DNA of 6,774 nucleotides from a bacterium (GTDB lineage Bacteria; Planctomycetota; UBA11346): positions 1-6,774 of the forward strand of contig JAIFKN010000244.1 in assembly GCA_020049615.1 (NCBI GenBank), read 5' to 3'. This document shows, piece by piece, positions 1-5,200 of the stretch (positions are counted from its first letter, which is position 1; the number at the start of each line of letters is the position of its first letter). The position numbers and the translations under genes are program-made. A model generated the notes under the pieces. The model saw nothing but the letters and a program-made list of their open reading frames with translations, was not told the origin of the DNA and did no database searches.

Positions 1-737
1 AGGATGTAGATCGAGAAGGTCGGCGGGGTGTTGATCATGCTCTTGTTCTCGGCCTGGGCCTTGAACGAGAACAGCTTGGGCAGGCCCTTCTCGGGGATGC
101 GCGCGTAGAGGTCCTTGCGCACCACGGCCAGGACCAGGCCGGACGGGCCGAGGTTCTTCTGCGCGCCGCCGTAGAGCAGGGCGATGCGGTCGATCGGGTG
201 CGGCCGGCTCATGAACTCGGACGAGGCGTCGACGATGAGGTTGTCGTGCTTGGGCAGCTCGACCAGGCGGTGGCCGTGCACCGTCTCGTTCGAGCACACG
301 TGCAGGTAGCCGGCGTCCGGGGTCAGCTTCCACTCGCCGACCGCCGGGGTGCGGTCGAAGTTGGTCGTTTCGCTGGTGGCGACGACGTTGACCTTGGCGC
401 CGACCTCCTTGGCCGCGCCAGCCGCCTTCTTGCCCCACTCGCCGGTGGTGACGTAGTCGACCGTCTTGCCGCCGGTGAACTGCATGGCGATGGTCGAGAA
501 CAGCTGGGTCGCGCCGCCCTGGAGGAAGAGGACATCGTGGTTGTCGCCGATGCCCAGCAGGGTCTTGCAGCGCGCGATGGCCTCGTCGACGACGCCGTCG
601 AACTCCTTGCCGCGGTGCGAGCACTCGGCGATGCCGAAGCCCTTGCCCTGGTAGTCCAGGAGGGCCTTGGCCGAGGCCTCGAGGACCTCGGTAGGTAGCA
701 TGGCGGGACCGGCGGAGAAGTTGTAGACGCGGGGCAT
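1..737 (-). CDS. serC: Phosphoserine aminotransferase, partial (C-terminus beyond left edge)
   Basis: PLP-dependent class V aminotransferase that converts 3-phosphohydroxypyruvate and glutamate to 3-phosphoserine in cytosolic serine synthesis; the same enzyme acts in pyridoxal phosphate synthesis in many bacteria. The visible 245 codons begin MPRVYNFSAGPAMLP, the typical SerC N-terminus. They continue with SHRGKEF near residue 40, the cofactor-phosphate loop LFLQGGATQLF, SNETVHG, the aspartate that pairs with the pyridine nitrogen in DASSEF (Asp170), and the Schiff-base lysine in GGAQKNLGPSG (Lys194). NTPPTFSIYIL is at the window edge. Full SerC proteins are about 360 residues, so roughly 115 are missing. 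A GGAG Shine-Dalgarno at 744-747, six bases before the ATG, supports this start. The gene is divergent from the 857-1330 gene. No lesions are visible and all key residues are present. Confidence 0.97.
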   Translation of the reverse strand, partial: MPRVYNFSAGPAMLPTEVLEASAKALLDYQGKGFGIAECSHRGKEFDGVVDEAIARCKTLLGIGDNHDVLFLQGGATQLFSTIAMQFTGGKTVDYVTTGEWGKKAAGAAKEVGAKVNVVATSETTNFDRTPAVGEWKLTPDAGYLHVCSNETVHGHRLVELPKHDNLIVDASSEFMSRPHPIDRIALLYGGAQKNLGPSGLVLAVVRKDLYARIPEKGLPKLFSFKAQAENKSMINTPPTFSIYI

Positions 738-803
738 GGTTGACTCCGGCCGGCACGCTAGCGCCCAGTGGCCCGCCGCCACCCCCGAACAGGCCCCCCC
801 ATA

Positions 804-830
804 CGACCCATTGCGGATATGCATGGGTCG
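804..830. promoter_or_regulatory. Perfect 8-bp inverted repeat in divergent intergenic region (candidate operator or leader hairpin)
   Basis: CGACCCAT (804-811) and ATGGGTCG (823-830) are exact reverse complements separated by 11 bases, giving a 27-bp dyad. It lies 26 bp upstream of the ATG at 857 and 66 bp upstream of the serC start at 737. Arm length and spacing fit a dimeric regulator site, or an 8-bp stem with an 11-base loop in the leader of the rightward operon. No convincing -35/-10 pair was found for either gene. Seeing the repeat is certain; its function is inference. Confidence 0.4.
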
Positions 831-847
831 CCCAGCATCCCCACCAC

Positions 848-851
848 GGAG
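848..851 (+). promoter_or_regulatory. Shine-Dalgarno GGAG that decides the start of the 857-1330 gene
   Basis: GGAG lies five bases before the ATG at 857. The same frame stays open back to an ATG at 740, but that start lacks a comparable site, would sit almost on the serC start, and would add a low-complexity proline-rich stretch. The downstream ATG is therefore preferred. Confidence 0.7.
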
Positions 852-856
852 CGCGC

Positions 857-1330
857 ATGAGCCGGAAAAAGGACGACGAGAAGCAGAAGGAGAAGCACCT
901 CGCGGAGTTCCGCGAGCAGCTCGCCTTCGAACGCCTGCAGGAACGCAACCCGGTGCAGTGGGTGGCCTTCCAGCGCGCCCACAAGATCGTCGATATCCAG
1001 GAGCAGCTCGAAGGCGGCTCCTTCCCCGATGGCGCCTGCTTCCTGCACGCCACCACCGTCGGCAGCCAGCACTTCCGGGTGAAGAAGATCACCGGCATCG
1101 ACCTCGACACCTTCCAGGTCTCGATCGAGATCTACGCCGATGACGAGTTGGAGGAGGGCATCGTCGTGCTGCCGCTCGAGCAGCTCGAATGGTTCGGCTT
1201 CCCGGCCCGCGCCGTGCCGACCCACCATTTCCAGGGCTTCATCGGCATTGCCCCGATGCCCGGCCAGGGCGGAGTGTCGGTGAAGGCGCCGCGAGCCGAG
1301 GCCGAGCAGACGGACGCGCCGAAGGCATGA
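857..1330 (+). CDS. Hypothetical protein, 157 residues, upstream of larE
   Basis: I do not recognise this protein. Residues 1-35 are highly charged, rich in Lys and Glu (start MSRKKDDEKQKEKHLAEF), and look helical. A helical stretch follows to about residue 52 (NPVQWVAFQRAHKIVDIQEQ). Residues 60-125 alternate hydrophobic and polar positions (CFLHATTVGSQHFRVKKITG, then IVVLPLEQLEWFGFPA), suggesting a small beta-rich domain. The last 20 residues are low-complexity and probably disordered. There is no signal peptide or membrane segment, so it is probably cytosolic. An Sm/Hfq-like or SH3-like barrel is a weak guess from the strand pattern only. It ends nine bases before larE, whose ribosome site overlaps its stop, so co-transcription and perhaps translational coupling are likely. 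Codon bias matches its neighbours, supporting a real gene rather than a GC-driven open frame. Confidence 0.85.
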   Translation: MSRKKDDEKQKEKHLAEFREQLAFERLQERNPVQWVAFQRAHKIVDIQEQLEGGSFPDGACFLHATTVGSQHFRVKKITGIDLDTFQVSIEIYADDELEEGIVVLPLEQLEWFGFPARAVPTHHFQGFIGIAPMPGQGGVSVKAPRAEAEQTDAPKA

Positions 1331-1334
1331 GGAA
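1329..1334 (+). promoter_or_regulatory. Shine-Dalgarno GAGGAA supporting the GTG start of larE
   Basis: GAGGAA overlaps the TGA stop of the upstream gene (1328-1330) and ends five bases before GTG at 1340. This fixes the non-ATG start and suggests translational coupling of the two genes. Confidence 0.7.
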
Positions 1335-1339
1335 TCGGC

Positions 1340-2158
1340 GTGTCTGAATCCCTTGCCCGCGAGACGCAGCTGCGCGAGCGCTTGCGCCGGGCGCCGCGGG
1401 CGCTGGTGGCGTACTCCGCCGGCGTCGACAGCACCTATCTGCTGGCCGTCGCGCATGCGGAACTCGGCGAGCGCGCCGTCGCCGTCACCGCCGACAGCCC
1501 GAGCCTGGCGCGCGCCTCGCTGACCGAGGCGAAGTCCTTCTGCGCCGTGCGCGGCATCGTCCACCGCGTCATCCCCACCGACGAGTTCGCCAACCCGGAA
1601 TACGCCGCCAACGACGGCCAGCGCTGCTACCACTGCAAGGCCGAGCTGCTCGACGTGATGCGCGCCCTGCCGGTCGAGACCGGCACCGAGCTGTGGATCG
1701 GCGCCATCGCCGACGACCTCGCCGACTGGCGCCCGGGCATGAAGGCGGCCGGCGAACGCGGCGCGGCCTTCCCGCTGGCCGAGGTCGGGCTGACCAAGGC
1801 GATGATCCGCGAGCGCTCCAAGGCGCTGGACCTGCCGACCTGGGATCGTCCAGCCGAGCCCTGCCTCAGCTCGCGCGTGCCCTACGGCGAGACGGTGACG
1901 CCGGAGGGGGTGCGCATGATCGAGGCGGCCGAAGCGCACCTGCGCCGCCTCGGCCTGCGCACCTGTCGCGCCCGCCACCACGCGGTCGGCAGCGGCAAGG
2001 CCTGGCTGTGCCGCATCGAGGTGCCGGTCGCCGACCTCGCCGCGGTGGTGTCGAACCGCGAGGCGGTGATCAGCGGGGTGAAGGCGGCGGGTTACGCCTT
2101 CGTCGCGCTGGACCTCGCCGGCTTCAGCAGCGGCGGATACAACTCCACGCTGCTGTAG
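1340..2158 (+). CDS. larE: LarE-type ATP-dependent sulfur transferase, three-cysteine form
   Basis: LarE adenylates the carboxylates of the LarB product and inserts sulfur, a step in making the nickel-pincer nucleotide cofactor of lactate racemase and related LarA enzymes; it acts in the cytosol. The 272 residues show the PP-loop SAGVDST (26-32; the usual second residue is Gly), then GAIADDLADWRPG, FPLAEVGLTKAMIR, LPTWDRPAEPCLSSRVPYG and the C-terminal GFSSGGYN. Cys175 matches Cys176 of the Lactiplantibacillus plantarum enzyme. Arg210 and Arg212 match its Arg212 and Arg214. A CxxC in RCYHCK (Cys96, Cys99) adds two cysteines as in [4Fe-4S]-dependent LarE proteins, so persulfide chemistry on a cluster is inferred. 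Length fits the family. The GTG start is set by the GAGGAA site. It is second in a likely two-gene operon. No larA, larB or larC is in the window, so the client enzyme is unknown. Confidence 0.93.
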   Translation: MSESLARETQLRERLRRAPRALVAYSAGVDSTYLLAVAHAELGERAVAVTADSPSLARASLTEAKSFCAVRGIVHRVIPTDEFANPEYAANDGQRCYHCKAELLDVMRALPVETGTELWIGAIADDLADWRPGMKAAGERGAAFPLAEVGLTKAMIRERSKALDLPTWDRPAEPCLSSRVPYGETVTPEGVRMIEAAEAHLRRLGLRTCRARHHAVGSGKAWLCRIEVPVADLAAVVSNREAVISGVKAAGYAFVALDLAGFSSGGYNSTLL

Positions 2159-2177
2159 CCGCCACCGTCCAGGCTTT

Positions 2178-2196
2178 CCTGCCAGGGCATGGCAGG
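2178..2196 (+). terminator. Short hairpin between larE and the caspase-family gene (possible weak terminator)
   Basis: CCTGCCA (2178-2184) and TGGCAGG (2190-2196) form a perfect 7-bp stem with a GGGCA loop, starting 20 bp after the larE stop. It lacks a U-tract, having only GGTTT a few bases later, so it is not a strong intrinsic terminator. It could instead be an operator or a leader structure of the next gene, 26 bp downstream. The hairpin is visible; its role is inferred. Confidence 0.35.
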
Positions 2197-2222
2197 CCGG
2201 TTTCTGCGCATACGGTGGGCGG

Positions 2223-2285
2223 ATGCGCTTTGTTCCGCTGCTCCTGCTCCCGATCTTGGCCATCGCCGCCGACCCGGCCTGGGCG
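2223..2285 (+). other. Sec-type signal peptide of the caspase-family protein
   Basis: Residues 1-21: Arg2 supplies the positive N-region, VPLLLLPILAIAA is the hydrophobic core, and Ala19-Trp20-Ala21 before Ala22 fits the AxA signal peptidase I rule. No cysteine sits at the cleavage point, so it does not look like a lipoprotein. Confidence 0.8.
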
Positions 2286-5200
2286 GCGCGGTTCGAGGAC
2301 GCCGGCGGCCGGCGCGTGGCGGTCCTGGCGGTGGGTGGCGCCGAGCACCGCCTGGTGGCGGTGCGCCTGCCGGACGGTCTCGAGGCCTGGCTCTCGCTCG
2401 CCCCGATCGACGCCGCCGTCGCGCAAGCACTCGGCGTCCAGGCCGAGGCCGGCACGCCGACGCGCTTCGGCGACGCCGAGGCGTACGAGCTGATCCTGGC
2501 GCTGGGCAGCCATGTGATCGGCTGGCGCGTCGCCCTGCCCGAGCGCCAGACTGGCGTGCTCGGCGGCTACACCGGCCGGGCGTGGACCAGCTCGCCATAC
2601 ACCGGACCGGTGCCTGAGGACGGCGGCGACCAGGAGGCGCTGATCCGGCCCTTCGCCGGCCACACCAGGTTGGTGCTCGGCCCGGCGTGGTCGGCGGAGG
2701 AGCAGACCGAAGCGGGCGGCAATGAGCTCGGCGAGCGCAACAACGACGCCAGCGCGGGGGCCCCCGTTCCCGCCCTGACCGCGGTCGAGGCGGGTGGCGT
2801 GCGCATGGCGCTGACCGAGCGCCTCCCCCTGCTGGTACTGCTGACGCCGTCCAACCGCGTCGCGCCGCCGCCGGCCACCGACCGCCCTCGCCTGCAGGTG
2901 GCCGAGGGCGTGGTCGGCAACCCCATGGCGGTGCTGACTGCGCCCGGCGGCCGCCATGCCCTGGTCCGCGACGACGGCGTGGCGGTGTGGGATCTCGCCT
3001 CCGGCTGGCCGGTCCGGCGGTTCTCTGATGGGTTCGCCTTCCTGGCCTGGCTGCCGGACGGGCGCACCTTCGTCGGCAGCGCTGGCGGCGAGCTGACGGC
3101 CTACGACGCCGCCACCGGCGCCCGCCGCTGGCGGCTGCAGCTCGGCGTTCCCGGCCGGGACCGCAATCTCAACGCCTACGTCGAAGACCTGCGGGCCGAC
3201 GGCCACGGCCGGATCCATGTGCGCTGGGACGGCTATGACGTGGTCTCGCCCGACGGTCGCCACCTGCTGAAGCGCCTCCAGCTGCCGATGTGCGCCCTGG
3301 CGGCGGACAACCGCAGCGCGTGGACCTTCTCGCGGCACGAGACCGAGGAGCGCCTGGTGCTCGTCCGCCACGATCTCGCCGCCGGTGCCACGCGGCAGTT
3401 CGAACTCCCGGCGGCGCTCGCCGACGGCAGCCTGGCGATCAGCGGCATGGCCCTCTCCCCGGACGGCAGCCGGCTGGCCATCGCCGCCGGCCTGCGCGCC
3501 ATGCTGCTGATCGACACCGCCACCGGCGCGGAGGCACGCGTCTGGCGGGACGAGGCCGCCGGCGAGCCGGACTGGGCGCAGGTGTGGTGGGAGGACGGTG
3601 CCGTGCTCTGCCGCGAGGGCGAGCGCCTGCGGCGCCAGCCGATCGCGGCGGCACAGATGACGGGAGCCCTGCTCCTGACCGGGTTGCGCAGCTGCGATCC
3701 GGATCGCCGCCGCGCCATCGCCGCGCCGGAGGCGGTGGCGGCGGTGTCGAGCGCCCTGCCCGGCTGGCGGGTGCATGCACTGGCCGCAGCCCTGGTCGAG
3801 GACCACGCCGAGGGCGATCTGACCGACGACGGCGCCGCCTGGGTGGCGCCGGACGAGGGGCGGTCCCTCGCCATGTTCGATCCGCGCACCGGAGCGCGGC
3901 TGCGACGGCTCGATGCGGCGGTTCCGGAGTGCGTGGCGGTGCGGCCCGGGACCGGCGCGACGGTCGATCTGTGGTACCATAACGAGGCGGGCCGGTACAT
4001 CCGGCGCACCATTGATCTGGCGACCATGCGCGTGATCGCCTCGCTGGAGGAGGAGCCGTCGCGGGAGGACGCGGCCGAGCTGGAGCGCGGCAGCGAACTG
4101 GCCCCCGGCCTCGTCCTCGACGGCGGGCTGGTGCAGCGCACGGCAGGCGGCAGCCGACGCCTTGGCCAGCTGCTCGATGCGGGCGGGATGGTGACCGGCG
4201 CCCTGCCGCTGGCGGAGGGCTGGCTGGTACGGCAGCAATGGCTGCTGTCGCGCTGGACCGCGGCTGGCCCGCAGGAGGGCCACCCGATGCCGCAGTACAC
4301 GCTGGCGATGGCGTCCGGCTCCGACCGCCTGTGGACCAGCGCCGGACCCGGGCTGCCCGGCGTCGCCACCCTCTGGGGCACGCGGCCGACCCTGCGGCCG
4401 CTGCTGCATGTGGTGGTGGATGCGCAGGGCGCGCTGGTCGCCTTCACCCCCCAGGGCGCCTACTTCGCCGAGCGCGGCGCGGCGCGCCACATCGGCTTCG
4501 CCCACGGCCTCGACGCCTATCCCGCTGAGCAGTTCGATCTCGCCCTCAACCGTCCCGACGAGATCCTCGCCATCGCAGGACATGCCCACGAGGGGGTGGT
4601 CGCCGGCTACCGCGCCCTGCGCCAGCGCCGCCTCGCCGCCCTCGGCGCCCGCGCCCCGGCCGGGCCCGAGGCGATCGGCGACCTGCCGACGGTGGCGCTG
4701 CAGCGCGACCGCCTGCCGCTATCGACCGCGGCATCCGAGATCCAGCTCGCCATCGCCGCGATCGGCGTGCGCGCGCCGCTCGCCCGCCTGCACGTGCTGG
4801 TCGGCGGTGTGCCGCTCGACGGCCGCGCCGGCCGCGCCATCGCCGGCCGCGACTGGAGCGGCACCCTCACCGTGCCGCTGCTACGCGGCGAGAACCGCAT
4901 CAGCGTGCAGGCGGTCGATGCCGAAGGGCGCGAAAGCCTGCTCGCCAGCGCCAGCGTCGCCAGCACCGCGCCCGAGCGGCTTGGCCAGCTGCACGTCGTC
5001 GCCATCGGCGTCGGCGCCTACCCTGATCCGGAGATGCGGCTGGCCTACGCCGCCAAGGACGCCCGCGATCTCGCCAACGCCTTCGCCACCCGCTCGGCGG
5101 CCTTCGCCAAGGTGCATCAGCACCTGCTGGTCGATGGCGAGGTGGTGCGCGAGCGCCTCGGCGCCGTGCGCAGCGCCCTGCTCGCCAGCGCACCCGAGGA

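Noticed and set aside
198..698. Plus-strand 166-codon open frame over serC
   Set aside because: The minus strand encodes an unmistakable SerC across the same bases.
811..839. Possible promoter TTGCGG - 17 bp - AGCATC
   Set aside because: The -10 element matches the consensus at only one position, and the start site would leave almost no leader before the ribosome site.
740..856. Upstream start at 740 for the hypothetical gene
   Set aside because: It would add a low-complexity proline-rich stretch, has no good ribosome site and almost abuts the serC start. ATG 857 has GGAG at ideal spacing.
758..4589. Long minus-strand open frames (for example 758-2455 and 2124-4589)
   Set aside because: They lie antisense to well-supported genes, are rich in Arg/Ala/Gly/Pro, and show no recognisable domain. 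Long antisense frames are expected at this GC content.
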